Positions 46,575 through 58,526 of a stretch of DNA of 64,000 bases are shown here, piece by piece. This DNA is from Xenopus tropicalis (lineage: Eukaryota > Chordata > Amphibia > Anura > Pipidae): contig NC_030685.2 in NCBI RefSeq assembly GCF_000004195.4, positions 56,475,048 through 56,539,047 of the forward strand, in the 5' to 3' direction. Below the pieces are notes generated by a model. The model ran no database searches. It was not told where the DNA came from and saw only the letters and a program-made list of their open reading frames with translations. Numbering within the stretch: position 1 is the stretch's first letter; each line of letters opens with the position of its first letter. The translations under genes and the position numbers were made by a program.

Positions 46575-47300
46575 TGCCATTTCCAAAAAGGTTGTGATAC
46601 TGTGTAAAATGTAAATAAAAAGAGAATTGCAGATTCGTCAGCTAATCGGCCCGTGTATGGGCACTCCCGACGGGCCTGCCCAACCGATATCTGGCCTGAA
46701 ATTGGGCAGATCTCGATCGGGCAGGTTAGAAAATCTAGTCGGATCGGGGACCGCATCGGCTCGTTGATGTGGTCCCTGGACCAACTTTGCCTATGACTGT
46801 CATTATAATTCGACATCGCCAAGCGAGCGGATCTGCCAGTGTATAGGGACCTTTAAAGGGGAAATGTTGTCCCAGTTTTGCCTGATATAGGATTTCGTCT
46901 GATCAACAGATCAGGGTCTCCTTTGTCATATTTTTACTTTCACAATGCACCAAATGTTTTTATTGGGTGACAGGTCTGTACGGCAGGCAATATGCAATTC
47001 AAATTTGAATTAGTCAGACCACAGGACAGTTTTGCACCTCGCCTCAGTCCCTATTAAATGAGCTTGGGCTTAGAGAAGGCAGCAGTGTTTCTGGATCATG
47101 TTTATAAATGGATTCTTCTAAGCATGGTAGAGATTTAACTTGCCATACGATACACCGACAAACTGAGCTCACACACAATGGTTTTAGGAAGTATTCCAGG
47201 GCTCATACACTTCAGCCCATAGCGCTGTCCCAACTTTTTTGAAATGTGTTTCTGGCATCAAATATAAAACAAGCATATATATTTTAGGAAAAAATTAAAA
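46575..47300 (-). mobile_element. Decayed Tc1/mariner transposon with nested MITE
   Basis: The left end CCAAAAAGGTTGTGATACTG then GTGTAAAATGTAAATAAAAA, the interior GGGTGACAGGTCTGTACGGC, GTCAGACCACAGGACAG and AAATGAGCTTGGGCTTAGAG, and the right end TGTCCCAACTTTTTTGAAAT correspond in order to a widespread vertebrate Tc1-like element read on the - strand. It has no usable transposase frame. A MITE fragment occupies about 46622-46860. Confidence 0.75.
46622..46860. mobile_element. MITE fragment (CCGTGTATGGGC family)
   Basis: CG-rich sequence with ATCGGCCCGTGTATGGGC and ATCTCGATCGGGCAGGTTAG, ending GCCAGTGTATAGGGACCTTT. It is related to the element at 48157-48421. One terminal repeat is missing. 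Confidence 0.6.
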
Positions 47301-47557
47301 TAATTCCATTACAATATCCTGGTTTGTGATACATCGCTGTGTCTATAGGAACAGTCACTCTGGTTAAAAGTTTTCTGTAAACATAAAATGAAGCTGATCT
47401 GAGAAATTCCATGCTCTGTCCACTAAACACTTTTTGTGTTTTGAGTTACATCAATATTACTGTCTTGACCTGGGCTTAATTGTGAAGTAACCTCAGAATT
47501 ATAAGGAATGAAAGTCAGGGGAAGGCAGCAAGAATTACTGGCAGTCAATACACGAAC

Positions 47558-47644
47558 CTCTTTACTAGGGGAGAACTCCAGGAGTAGATTGCATAATGTT
47601 GATGAAGCCACTACTAAGATGTCATCAGGAGCATTCTGCAACAC
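47558..47644 (-). CDS. armc8: armc8 exon: [15 protein letters not shown]
   Basis: The 87-bp exon gives 29 codons in phase 0, [20 protein letters not shown] then LLEFSPSKE. The acceptor is TTTCCAG|. The donor GAG|GTTCGT departs from the usual GTAAGT or GTGAGT at +3 and is the weakest in the gene. The exon end is fixed by the next exon continuing as P-I-L-E-S. Confidence 0.94.
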
Positions 47645-47741
47645 CTGGAAAGGCAGAAAGCAACATCAGTGGCTTGGAGAACTTTCTCTTCAGCTATTTA
47701 ACCAACAGCATTATTTTTAAACATGTCCTATTGTAAAGTAC

Positions 47742-47816
47742 TCAACATTTTCTTAATGTACAAATAGATAACTATTATAATAATAGTTATCTATTTGTAC
47801 ATTTAGAAAATGTTGA
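47742..47816. repeat. 75-bp near-perfect palindrome
   Basis: The arms run from TCAACATTTTCTTAATGTAC to GTACATTTAGAAAATGTTGA around AACTATTATAATAATAGTT, with a single mismatch and no loop. It lies 98 bp upstream of the armc8 exon at 47558-47644. It may be a minimal MITE or a foldback remnant. Confidence 0.85.
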
Positions 47817-48156
47817 ATATTATTCAATTAAAACCACCCTTGTGCTTTCAGGTACTGCAGTCAAGTGAGTGTTTGGTGACTTTGTTTTAATAACATTTTT
47901 TTTTTCATCACAATTGTTAGGCAGGAGACATATGTAAAATAAGTAAAGAAAATCAAAATGACCACTTGATAATATCATACAATATAAGGAAACTAATCTG
48001 AAGTACAATTGTGGCTAAACATCACCCATGTTGGATGTATAAGAAAACTATAAAAAGGGGACAAGACACAATAAGGGCATAAGAGGCCATATAAGCAAAC
48101 TGGGGAAAGATGCAAGTAGGAGAACAGTTGGAGAATAGGCAGATTCCAAGCATCAT

Positions 48157-48421
48157 GTAAAGGTGGCCATACATGTGCAGATTTAAGCCGATTCAAGTCC
48201 TTTAGACCGATTCAGGAGTTTATCGGCCCATGCATGGAGTTCCCCAATGGGCCTCCCCGACTGATATCTGGCCAGATGTCGATCAGGCAGGCTTGATTTT
48301 CCCATAGGATCATGGACCACATTGGCTCATTTACGCGGCCCTTGCTCTGACAGCTCCTATACAAGTTGTAGTAATTCGATTGGTTTTACAATCTAATTAG
48401 CCTAATATGGCCCACCTCAGG
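48157..48421. mobile_element. MITE with GGTGGCCATACATG terminus
   Basis: The left end AAAGGTGGCCATACATG and right end TATGGCCCACCT are imperfect inverted repeats. The interior (TTTATCGGCCCATGCATGGA, GATATCTGGCCAGATGTCGA) matches the fragment at 46622-46860. Confidence 0.7.
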
Positions 48422-49619
48422 TTGACATATCAGGAGAAAGATTTGCTGGTTTGGTGAACTCACCATGCATGGCCTTCTTAAGGAAATTAAAAGATACATT
48501 GAAAGGGCACTGTATGTATTCTAAACAAATATAGGAGAACGAAAGCTTAACTAAAAATATAGGCAGAAATGCTGTCCATTATGTTTTGGGCTTCTGTACC
48601 AGCCCAAGGCAACCAGCCTTTTAGCAGTGAAGATCTGTGTGCCTCCAAAGATGCCCCCAGTAGCTCCCCAATCTTCTTTTCTGCTGATTTTCTCTGCTGC
48701 TGTCAGTTACTGAAATAAGGGACCGATGCACAATATACTTTATTTATAGACTTGTGTAAGTGTCACAATATAAGGCTGATTAGTAATTAATTCAGATTCT
48801 TATTACATGGCAGCTCAAAAACCAGTGCAGTTAGCATCAGTATTTTAGAATCAGCCCTGTACGATCATCTTATATGCCAGACATACATCACTTTCTGCTT
48901 GATAACTTGTTACAACCCATAAGCTTAGTTTCTCAGCAGCTGCCCCGAGCACACTGAGCATGTGCAATGTAGCAGACACTACTCCAATATCCAAGATGGG
49001 GAAATCCTGTGACAACTTTGAAGGCCTCGATCATTACTACTATATTGGTGCTAAACCTTTAGGCTGGTGCAATAAGTTTATGACATAAAATATGGCCATA
49101 TTCATTTTTAGGGTTATTTCTCCTTTAAGATAGCTGACATACTTTCCATTTGGGAATAAGTTTGCGAAGGGCACTTTACTTTGCTAAACTGTTTGTAGAC
49201 TCCTAAAGATTGGGCTATTCATTTTTCATGTAAGTATACTCATCTACTGCTTTCCTTTACTTTTTCCAGATAGAAATTGGTCTTCCAATTGGCTGCAATG
49301 GCCTGCTTTGTAGCACTAAAAATGTATGCAATAAAGCATAGGGCAGTTGTGCGGATGCCTTCAATCTGCTTGTTCAGTAGGGTTTCCCATGGTTACTTGG
49401 GAAAGCCTGAACATACTGTCTGTCACTGCATAAATTCTACACAATAAACATCTGACCTTATGGCAACTCCACCAAAGGTGGGTTTAATTACATTTTTACA
49501 GTACTGGCACTTATAATGCAGTGGCAACCACTGCAACCTGCAGCACTAAGTATTAACATTTGTGTCTGTTACACATCCTCTTAGGTTACAAGCTCTACAG
49601 TGCTTACCTATTAATATGA
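48422..49619. other. armc8 intron, no gene
   Basis: No exon or bordered repeat recognised. A repeat-like ATGCACAATATACTTTATTT to AGTGCTGCTACAT region is not classified. Confidence 0.5.
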
Positions 49620-50002
49620 CATAGACATTGATATTCTAAGAAAATTTGCAATCGATTTTCATTGTTTCTTTGGTTATTTAGCTATTTGTTTCACAGCTAT
49701 CCTGTTTAACATAGCAACCAGGGAGTGATTTAAATGAGACACAGGAATATGAATAGGAGAGGAACTGAATAAAAGGATAAATAACAAAAATTAATAAAGA
49801 ATAATTAAATTGCAAGCTCACAGACCAATCATTTTATGACTGCTGGGGTCAGTGACCCCCTTTGAAGGCTGGCAAGATGTAGAAGAGGAAGGCAAATGCT
49901 CTAAATGCAACAAAAAGTAATATTGGGACCAGTTGCAAAGTTGCTAGGAATAGTAAATTCCATAACACATTAAATTATAGTAAAGGTGAACCACTTCTTT
50001 AT
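49620..50002 (+). mobile_element. T2-like MITE (AGTTCACCTTTAA family), decayed copy
   Basis: Shares GGAGAGGAACTGAATA, CAGTGACCCCCTTTGAAGGC and GTTGCAAAGTTGCTAGGAAT with the copy at 44857-45308. The left terminal repeat is eroded; the right one reads AGTAAAGGTGAACCACTTCT. Confidence 0.75.
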
Positions 50003-50168
50003 TATAACTGCATTTTGTATTTATTATTGTACTGAGCCTTGTTGTCCTATGAATTTATTGTTCTGCTTTACTGTGTTGCATGACAGCGCTACATAAACAA
50101 AAATACTCATACACACAGCATGGATACAAGAGGTAATGCTGAAAATAAATGCACACAAAAAGTTTTAC

Positions 50169-50250
50169 CTTCATTAATGGCTTCCACACAGCGTGATCCT
50201 GGAAGCTGGTCCTGAGTTGCTGGACTGATCTGGACAAACTGTGTAAACAC
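50169..50250 (-). CDS. armc8: armc8 exon: [17 protein letters not shown]
   Basis: The 82-bp exon completes the Arg codon and encodes [20 protein letters not shown] then VWKPLMK, ending in phase 0. Acceptor TCTCTAG|, donor AAG|GTAAAA. This segment appears identical to the remembered mammalian sequence. Confidence 0.96.
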
Positions 50251-50458
50251 CTAGAGAGAGAAATCAAATTAGGAACCCAGAAGATAACAGTTATTTGCAA
50301 TCAGGTGGCAAGTCTAGATATCTGTAGAGTACCTTATGTATCTTAACATTTGGAGAATTTTTTTATTTTAACATTGGTAGCATGTTTATAACAAGCTTAA
50401 AGATTGACATGTAAAATAACCTTGTTGCATTGCCCAAAATGATCAGCGTTGGTTTAAA

Positions 50459-50768
50459 CAGTGATCCCCAACCAGTGGCTCGTAAGCAACATGTTGTTCT
50501 CTAACCCATTGGATGTTGCTCCCAGTGGCCTTAAAGCAGTGCTTATTTTTTTAAATTCTTGGCTTGGAGGCAAGTTTTGGTTGCATAAAAACCAGATATA
50601 CTGACAATAAGAGCCTCCTGTAGGCTGCCAGTCCACATGGGGGATACCAAATAGCCAATAACAGTCCTTATTTGGTACCCCCAGGAACATGTTGTATGCC
50701 TATGTTGCTCCCCAAGTCTTTTTACATTTGAATGTATCTCACTGATAAAAAAAGTTGGGGAAACCCAG
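50459..50768. mobile_element. hAT-type MITE, second copy
   Basis: Begins CAGTGATCCCCAACCAGTGG and follows the same order as 5928-6213 (TGGCTCGTAAGCAACATGTT, TTTACATTTGAATGT). The flanking 8-mers GGTTTAAA and GGTTCAAG are similar but not identical, so the target duplication is only suggestive. It starts 209 bp upstream of the armc8 exon at 50169-50250. Confidence 0.8.
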
Positions 50769-51473
50769 GTTCAAGAGAGAGAATAAACTGCTGCCTGGGA
50801 TTTACCAATAAAGAGGAGTTCATTATACCGGGGGGAGCTTTGAGGGAAACCTGATTTGATTAGACTCTTTTGCTACACTCAACAATAGCTCTAAATCGAG
50901 AAACAGAAATGATAAAAGGGTGCTCATGTACTGTTTGCTACAAAATGTAACAAAAGCTAAATATATTTCTTAACTGAAACATAAGGCAAGTTGCATAACA
51001 TCTAATTCTTTTGAGCCCATAAAAAAAAGGGATGTGTGCTGCCCGGGCCCACATACCTTAGAAACTAAGTAGTAGACTGGATTATAGAGAAATGATCTGA
51101 ATTTTAGTGACCTTCCCTGACCTACCTAAAACTTGTTTTTGCACAATAAAAAACATATAATTCTTAACAGCTTTCTAATATATATTCATAAAAAAGTCAA
51201 TGGTTTTAAAGTTATTTTTGACTGCTACTGAAAGCAGTAGGTCTGACATTTTACATTTTCTGCACTGCAAGTTCTGGCTCCTTAAACAATGTAGCAGACA
51301 TGGAGGCTTGTTTCAAGCTTTTAACTGCATTACATTTACAAGTGACTTTAAAACTGTACATTTTTAAATTTCTGTAAAATGAAATGCTGTTTGAAATTAC
51401 ATTTTCTTTTGATACAACAAAAACAGGTTTTTGGTTGAGATACCATTTAACTGTACAGATAATTAATAAGACA
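50769..51473. other. armc8 intron, probable unclassified repeat
   Basis: The 51100-51450 part has the repetitive look of a dispersed frog element (ATAATTCTTAACAGCTTTCT), but no termini were found. No gene. Confidence 0.4.
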
Positions 51474-51800
51474 TACAGGTATGGGATCCATTATCTAGAA
51501 ACCTTTTATTCTGAAAGCTCCAAATTACAGGAAGGCCATCTCCCAAAGACTCCATTTGAATAAAATAATTCAAATTTCAAATATGATTTCCTTTTTCTCT
51601 TTAATAAGGAAACAAAACCTTGTACTTGATCCTAACCAATATATAATTCATCCTTATTAAAGGCAAAAAAGCCCCTAACGGGTTTATTTAAAGTTTAATG
51701 TATTTTTTATTAGACTTAGGTTATGAAGAGCCAAACTACTTTCCTTTCTCCGGAAAACCCCAGGTCCCAAGTGTTCTGGATAACAGGTACCATACCTGTA
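51474..51800. repeat. Family A TIR repeat, copy 3
   Basis: TACAGGTATGGGATCC at the left and GGTACCATACCTGTA at the right. The interior follows the same order as copies 1 and 2. Confidence 0.87.
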
Positions 51801-52097
51801 CATCACTTTTGTGATCATGAGAATTACAAATAAATAATACAAAATAACTAATACAGATAAACTTGGCACAGTTGAGTAATGGAGTAATATTAGTCAGAGA
51901 GGTAGTGCCAGACACATTTTAAATAATAGTATCAAAAAGCAAATGGCAATTTAAAGAACTGCCAAGCTATTATAATCTGAAAGATGCCTGCCGAGCTAAT
52001 AATAGTGAATAGTTTTAGCAAAGAGATGAATTGATATGCTGGCTTCTGTTTTCTGGGGCATGATATAGTGGGAAAATGTCAGACTATAAACTCATAC

Positions 52098-52180
52098 CTG
52101 ACTGCAGCTAATCGCACCTTGACACTAGTCTCTGACAAGCCATTCACAATTCGGTCCATCATATGCTCAGCCTCAATGAT
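52098..52180 (-). CDS. armc8: armc8 exon: [11 protein letters not shown] armadillo helix
   Basis: The 83-bp exon encodes [20 protein letters not shown] then KVRLAAV and ends two bases into an Arg codon (AG|G). Acceptor CTCTCCAG|, donor CAG|GTATGA. It follows the LDHDL exon across an 8.1-kb intron and joins the next exon as A-V-R-C-L-H. Confidence 0.95.
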
Positions 52181-54352
52181 CTGGAGAGAGATGTTAATGC
52201 AGCATAAATAACATCACGGAGCCCACGACCGCTTCCTGATTCCTGCTTACAACAGTATTAGTAAACACAACTCTAATAATAATATGGAAAGAGTGCTAAT
52301 CGACACAAAGAGGCAAGTCTGGCTTGCTAACAAGTTTGTTTACATTTAAAGGACAAAGAGGCTCATTCATTTATCACATTTAAAATATATGTCAATATTT
52401 TTACCTGGGGTTTTCAATTGCAATGCAGAAAGGCAGTATTTGGCTTGAAAACTATAAACTTGCTAACCAAATAGTGAGTCTATAAGGATACTGTCAGTTA
52501 TTCCAATATATGAAGATGTTCTTACTCGGACATAATCATAAAATTAGGACTGTATTTGTGCCAAAAACAACGTATAAATAGACATTTTTTTAAATAAATA
52601 AGTTCATTTTTATAACATTATAGTGAAGTGGTTAAGAATATCGCACAGCAGCAGGTTTTCTTATGTTTTAAGACTCTAGTTATCTTTTTTACAAAGTATT
52701 TAATCTACAGAGGTCTCAGATCCTATATGAAACTCATACACTATGCTGGCAGGTGGATTGGAAGTGACAAGGAACCACAGCTCCAGCAGGTTTAATTGTT
52801 GGATGCCGATAGCTGGAATAAATCAGAACTGCAGGAACTGCTATTACTACTCTTCTACATACACATGTATGGCCACACATACATGTGTCAGTATTTCAGT
52901 CAGTTCCATTTTAAAAGTGTTATTTAATTAAAACACAATATATTTAGTAACAGATGGGAACTAAAGAAAAAACACGAAACAAATATTTAAACATGAAAAT
53001 TTTAAGATGACAGCCTTTCATTCACAAGCCTTTACCTTTCCACCGGTCACCCTTTTCTGATCTTGTCTAATTTTGCATTATATTGGTGCAACTCAAACCT
53101 TTTCACAAAACTCCACCCGGACGCATTGGAAGCAACCAATAAATAGTTGCATTCATTGTTCTAGCTGCAGTTTGCTGGAAAAAAAACCCTGATTGGGTGC
53201 TATCGGTTACTGCCCACAGGCAAATTTGCCCAGTGTTGATAAATGAGCACCAGTACCAAGGCACTAATTCCTTTCTAACTAGCAGTTAGATTGATGAATA
53301 CCTTTGCAAATATTGCAAAGTTTTCCCAGTTTGCATATTTACTGGAAATACAGTACAAGTTGATTATGTTGCACTATGAATGTCAACACAAATAGCTTTA
53401 GATTAGGAGCAAAAAAATAAATTTGAAGATATCAAAAATATAAAACCTATATTTTAGGCTCTTCCAAAAATACATAGTTACTTAAAATATTTTCTTTTAC
53501 TTAAAATAGGTAACAGTAAAAGTAGGGGAGGAAGGCACAGCAGCTGTGGGGTGTTAAATACTATACATATTTATTAAATTAAAGAGATTATCTTGCTCTA
53601 GGTTTTGGTCCAGTAACTTTCAGTTATACCACTGCTTTAAATTTCATATTACAAAAGCAGTGACCTTTATGTATCATATATTACAAACAAATCAAACTGG
53701 GTGTACGCTTACACCACTGATAACAGAGATATAGAACACAAAAAAATACACATAATTACAGAAGAGCAATTATGTGCAAAAAGTGGTTTCAATAAAAAAA
53801 ATCTCAATGTAGCATTCTTAATGCAAGGGGAAAATAATATATTGAGCTAAATAAGATCTAAGGCAAGTAAAATTGCCATTGCTTAAAATTTGCTTTGTCA
53901 TGGAAAACGCAAGGATGTACAATATTACTTGAATATTACAATTATAACCCAATTACAGAAGAAACAAACCATACTCATGATCCATACAGTCTTGCTTCCA
54001 AAAGGCCAGCAAGAGCTTGTAAGGACTGAGGTATGGAATTTCCTATAACATCAAATTAAAATAAGATATTCCAGAACCAGAGGAAAACAAAGAAAACTAA
54101 ATAATATAATGCTTTGACATTTAGTAGTGTTATTTAAACTTTGTTGTGTATTAGAGCTAAACTTTTTTCTTTAACAACATGAATTTTCAGTATAGCGTGT
54201 TAACATGATAACTTAAAAACTGATGCTAATGTCATGTTGCTTCGACATTCACTTACAAAATACTAGCGGGTGTGTAGCTGGTGATGAGAGGAGTTACAGG
54301 ATAATAGTGTCTAGTGTGTCTCTTATTCCTGACATACAAGACACTGCAAATG
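52181..54352. other. armc8 intron, no gene
   Basis: A short palindromic ACACATGTATGG/CCACACATACATGTGT pair lies at about 52860-52890. Otherwise ordinary AT-rich intron. Confidence 0.55.
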
Positions 54353-54724
54353 TAAAGGGATAGTGTCACATTTTACATTTGCCAGAAAAGTGTCACTATG
54401 CCTTTAATAAGTTATTGGGCACAAATTTTATGCATGTTCCCCACCTCTCTACAGCCCTGAGTGAGAGTTCCTGTACTGTCAGTTTCAGGAGTGGGCTTTG
54501 GGGGTGGGACAAAGTCTAGATATGCTTAGCAGAAATGTAACAATTGCCCCGTCCTATCTGGACTTTACCCTTCGCCCCACATCCACAGCAACCCAGGCCA
54601 GTAAGGAGGGGATGCAAAGAGGCAGGAGACACAAAACAAACACTGGATTCAAACTAGATAGCTTAGTAAAGGCATAGCAAGACTTTCTTGATAAAGGTGG
54701 AAAGTGTCACTATCCCTTTAAATG
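54353..54724. mobile_element. T2-like MITE (AAAGGGATAGTGTCAC termini)
   Basis: AAAGGGATAGTGTCAC at the left and GTGTCACTATCCCTTT at the right are perfect 16-bp inverted repeats. A third copy of the end (GTGTCACTATGCCTTTAATA) sits 46 bp inside the left end. Confidence 0.75.
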
Positions 54725-56632
54725 CTTATAATGTGGCAATACATGTAACTGGTGTGCAACTTGCTAAAATTACCCCTTTAATAAAATTTTCCATTGTGTG
54801 CTTAAATGCTGTTTCAGAAATAAAGGAAACGTTCAACTGTTTTTAAAGTGTGAATCTTTATTTGGAATGTTAGTGTTAGTGAAAAAAGTGTACATTGCCA
54901 AAGCACACAAAAAAAATAAATATCAGTCATAATTATTTACAGATAGCAAAACAAGCAGAATGCACAGAATTAATAAAGAAACATTTCCCAGTGTCCAAGT
55001 TTAGTTTACCTCTATGTATTTTAAACCGCTCTAAAGGAGTAAAAGACAGAAAAAACATGACCCATTCTGTATCTTGTTGACGCCGATAGTGGCTGCAAGG
55101 CATGTATATATGTTTAGGAGGAACTAACTGTCCTTCATGCATGTTTATATAGCATAATATGACAGTGTGGATGTAAGCAGAATTCACACCACAGTAACAA
55201 AAGGGTTAAGTATTCTAAATAGATTACAGTTTATTAGACCAGGTTACGTATTTACAAAAGGCAACATCCTGGCCAGAAGAGAAGCAGTGCAAAGGAAAAT
55301 GCTTAACAAAGAACTTTGTTTACTCACTAAGAACAAAACTGTATTTTCTTCCTACTGCTGGCACTTTAACTCTGTTGATGGACTACAGCTTAATGACACT
55401 CCAAAATATAGTCAAGAGAAAAAGCATTTAAGTGTTTGTTGTTCAGAAACATCAGGAGACCAAAGGATAAGAAACTCATCCTCAACTCATATGTGATGTA
55501 AAATTCATTAGGCCTCTGCATCCATGCATACAAATTTACAGTAGTAAAATGTTCTTAATGGGAATTTGCATCATGCTTTTTAGCACAGGAAACAAAAAAT
55601 CAGGGAATCAAGCAGTGTTACTTGTTTTGAATTCAAAGAGTCCCATATATTTTTGTTTCTGTTTCTCATGAGTAATTCTATCATTAACATTTTGCTAATT
55701 AAAATATCAGTATTTAACCAATGGTTGCATATTTGTGCAGGTGATTTTTAGCTGGCATATATGTTCTAAACAAGAAAAGTAGCTGCAACTTTGCTTTTTC
55801 TTTAATTGGTAGTATTCCCACTACTGACTTTCAGGTATCTCCCATTGCTCCTGTGGTCTTTGGGTCAGGGCTCAGTGCAATTTATCGCAACAGGAAAACC
55901 AGTGCCCCGCAAACTGCTTTTTAAGAAATGTACAAGGCACGGTACCTAATTTTATCGATGTAGATGAAACAACATTTCAGGGCTCTCATCCTCCCTGTAT
56001 TTGTATTCCTGTAAGTTAAGTGCATATCATTTACACCCATATATTAACTACATAGTAAAAATATATTGCAAAAGTTGTGGGAAATAAAGTTAATCTTTAT
56101 TAATAAATATTATTTTATATAAATAGCCAGCAATTGCAATGCAACTCCATGCAGAAGGCCATACTTTAATGGCCTTCTGCAACGACAGAGGTTGTACACC
56201 CATGCTCCGGTGGCAGTGAGGATTATGGGGAAAAGGACATAGACACTTGGTCATAACAAGGTACTAGCAAGTTGGGTCAGGGACCTTTCCAGATAAGAGG
56301 GAAGGCCTGCACAAGGAATGATATTAAATATTCATCTTTTTCATTGGACAAATGCAAACAAACAGAGAATAAAAAATGTTTTAGTGTCCCTAAACTGCAC
56401 ATCTCTGAAGTGATGCAATACTGGTTACCAAAATTGTGTCAGGTAATTCTTGCCTCCCTACCATCCATCAGCCATTCCCAAAACCAGTTACTTACCTGTG
56501 TCAAGCCGTTATTATATTCTTCTTCAGCAGTGACAACTGGCTTGGGGGTGGGGCAAAGAACTGATAAACTGGATCGCCATTTAATTGCACTGCCCCTAAG
56601 TTCAACGGGACTGCTGGAGAAGGCACAGAATA

Positions 56633-56697
<65 letters not shown>

Positions 56698-58069
56698 ATA
56701 TCATAGTACAGGTTTGTAACCTAAAAGGTTGCATTCGCAGGGGGGAAAGAATATTTAGTTACCTACCAGATTTTATCTACTGTTTAAGCAAAAGCAACAG
56801 TCTTACTTTACATCAGAGACTCTAGCAGTACACTCAGACAGAGTGTCTTATTTTAACTTAATCACTGAAGCCCTGCTTGCCAGAGATGCCATTGGCTAAC
56901 ATTTCTTATATACAAAGTAAAAATCACTCAAAGAGTAAAAACACTTGAAAACCTTTAAGATGCATATGTGTTGAAATCAGGACCTTTAAGGCAAAGGCAA
57001 AAAGGGACATTTTGGGTGCTTTAAAAAGTATATTTTTATGTAGCCCAATAACGCACAGGTAACAGGCCCCACTGACCTGCATGTAAATGGAAATGTATGG
57101 TATGTAGAAATGTGTAGAAATAACCCCACTATTAACACAACCTAAAAATCACAAGCAATATGATTACAGTATCTTACACGTGAATTCATAATACAGTGGT
57201 AAATAAAATGAAATGACTTGAAGACCTCATTTAGACACCATTCTTCAAGACATGCAATTATTATGCCCATCAACTGGGCAAAAAAACAACTTACTGTACC
57301 CTCAGAACTAAAAAGTAAAGTACGAGAGCAATAGCTAACTGTTACTGTAATATTTGTGTGCATTTTACCACACTTATAAGTCAGAACTATTGTTCTGCTG
57401 GCTTTGGTTCAGATATTTCTGGCTTATGGTTCAACGGGTAGAATGAAATTCAGCTTTAAAATAGAGAATATTTAGTGATTCTATTCATTTTTCCTGATGT
57501 CACCATTAAAAATATATATACATATGTATGTTATCTTTCTTATCAAACAAACAGTTCAAAACGGAAGATCACCTTACAAATCTATTTTAGCATAAGTTAG
57601 AAAATAATAACATCTGGAATTGCTATCTACGCCTTGTGATTTTTGAGTGATTAAGCTTATCAGATATCTGTAAACAGGATCCAGGTGGTGTTCTTGCGCA
57701 ATATAACCCAAGTTAGGGCCTAACAGCTTGAAGTCAATGTAGTTAATAGGGTCAATAGCAACCATGAATTTGTGCCAATAAAATTGCTACAATAAACTAT
57801 AAATAGGGGACAAACTGTTAATAAAATAAAAGGTAACAAAACAATAGTAAACCAAATCTAACACCCCACCTCAATGACAGCAGTCCTAGATCATCTGTCC
57901 AATAGGGCTTGCCCTAAGGACAATCTAATAACCTGTGCCCTGATTTTCTATAAATTTGCAATTATATGCGCAAGTACCCATTATAACTAGGTGAAACAAT
58001 GAGGGACTATACATAGGTAAAATATACCAGGCTTTTTTCACAGTTAATTAAAACATAAGTATAATTTAT
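54725..58069. other. armc8 intron, no gene
   Basis: Contains the long TA microsatellite at 56636-56694. Open frames at 55167-55496 and 56272-56706 have no splice support or family resemblance. Confidence 0.55.
56636..56694. repeat. (TA)n microsatellite, about 29 units
   Basis: Uninterrupted alternating TA over 58-59 bp in an armc8 intron. Likely length-polymorphic. Confidence 0.97.
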
Positions 58070-58370
58070 ATATCAGTCTCTGTAGTGTCTGCACTCCCAA
58101 TGCCAAAAACAAGGTACTAGGTCCTGTTGAGGACCGAAACATCCAATTTTCTTATGGGTGTGCAGGTCGTGAAACCTTTATTGCTATATATATTACACCT
58201 GCAAGGAGGATCAGCACGTTGGGACCTTGATAAATACTACAAAGTGGACTGAAACTGGCATTCACGTATATGGTGTACTGATCCTCCTTGCAAGTATTTA
58301 ACTATGTTGGTCAAGCACCCATTTTTTTGAACTGGGATCAGAGTGCAGACACACATCTGAACCAGACTGC
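58070..58370 (+). repeat. GAAAC-box retroposon-like repeat, copy 5
   Basis: Carries GGTCCTGTTGAGGACCGAAA at 58119-58138, where GGTCC and GGACC pair directly before GAAAC. ACCTGCAAGGAGGATCAG and CTGATCCTCCTTGCAAGT further in are inverted copies. Confidence 0.6.
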
Positions 58371-58482
58371 ACCCATATATCTATTACATCTTAGATGTGA
58401 GTGCCTACATTTCTTGACAATTAATACTGGGTCTAGGTGTACTTGAAATGTTAGGGCCTATTTTGAATGCCAATCTAAGTCT

Positions 58483-58486
<4 letters not shown>

Positions 58487-58523
<37 letters not shown>
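58487..58523. repeat. (TA)n microsatellite
   Basis: About 18 TA units in an armc8 intron. A shorter TA tract lies at 59175-59192. Confidence 0.95.

Positions 58524-58526
<3 letters not shown>

Noticed and set aside
54001..54060. Stretch before TTTCCTATAACATC considered as an extra armc8 exon
   Set aside because: Neither strand gives armadillo sequence, and the flanking exons already join in frame without it.
56272..56706. 144-codon frame ending in a run of Y-I repeats
   Set aside because: It is extended by the TA microsatellite; the rest is not recognisable.
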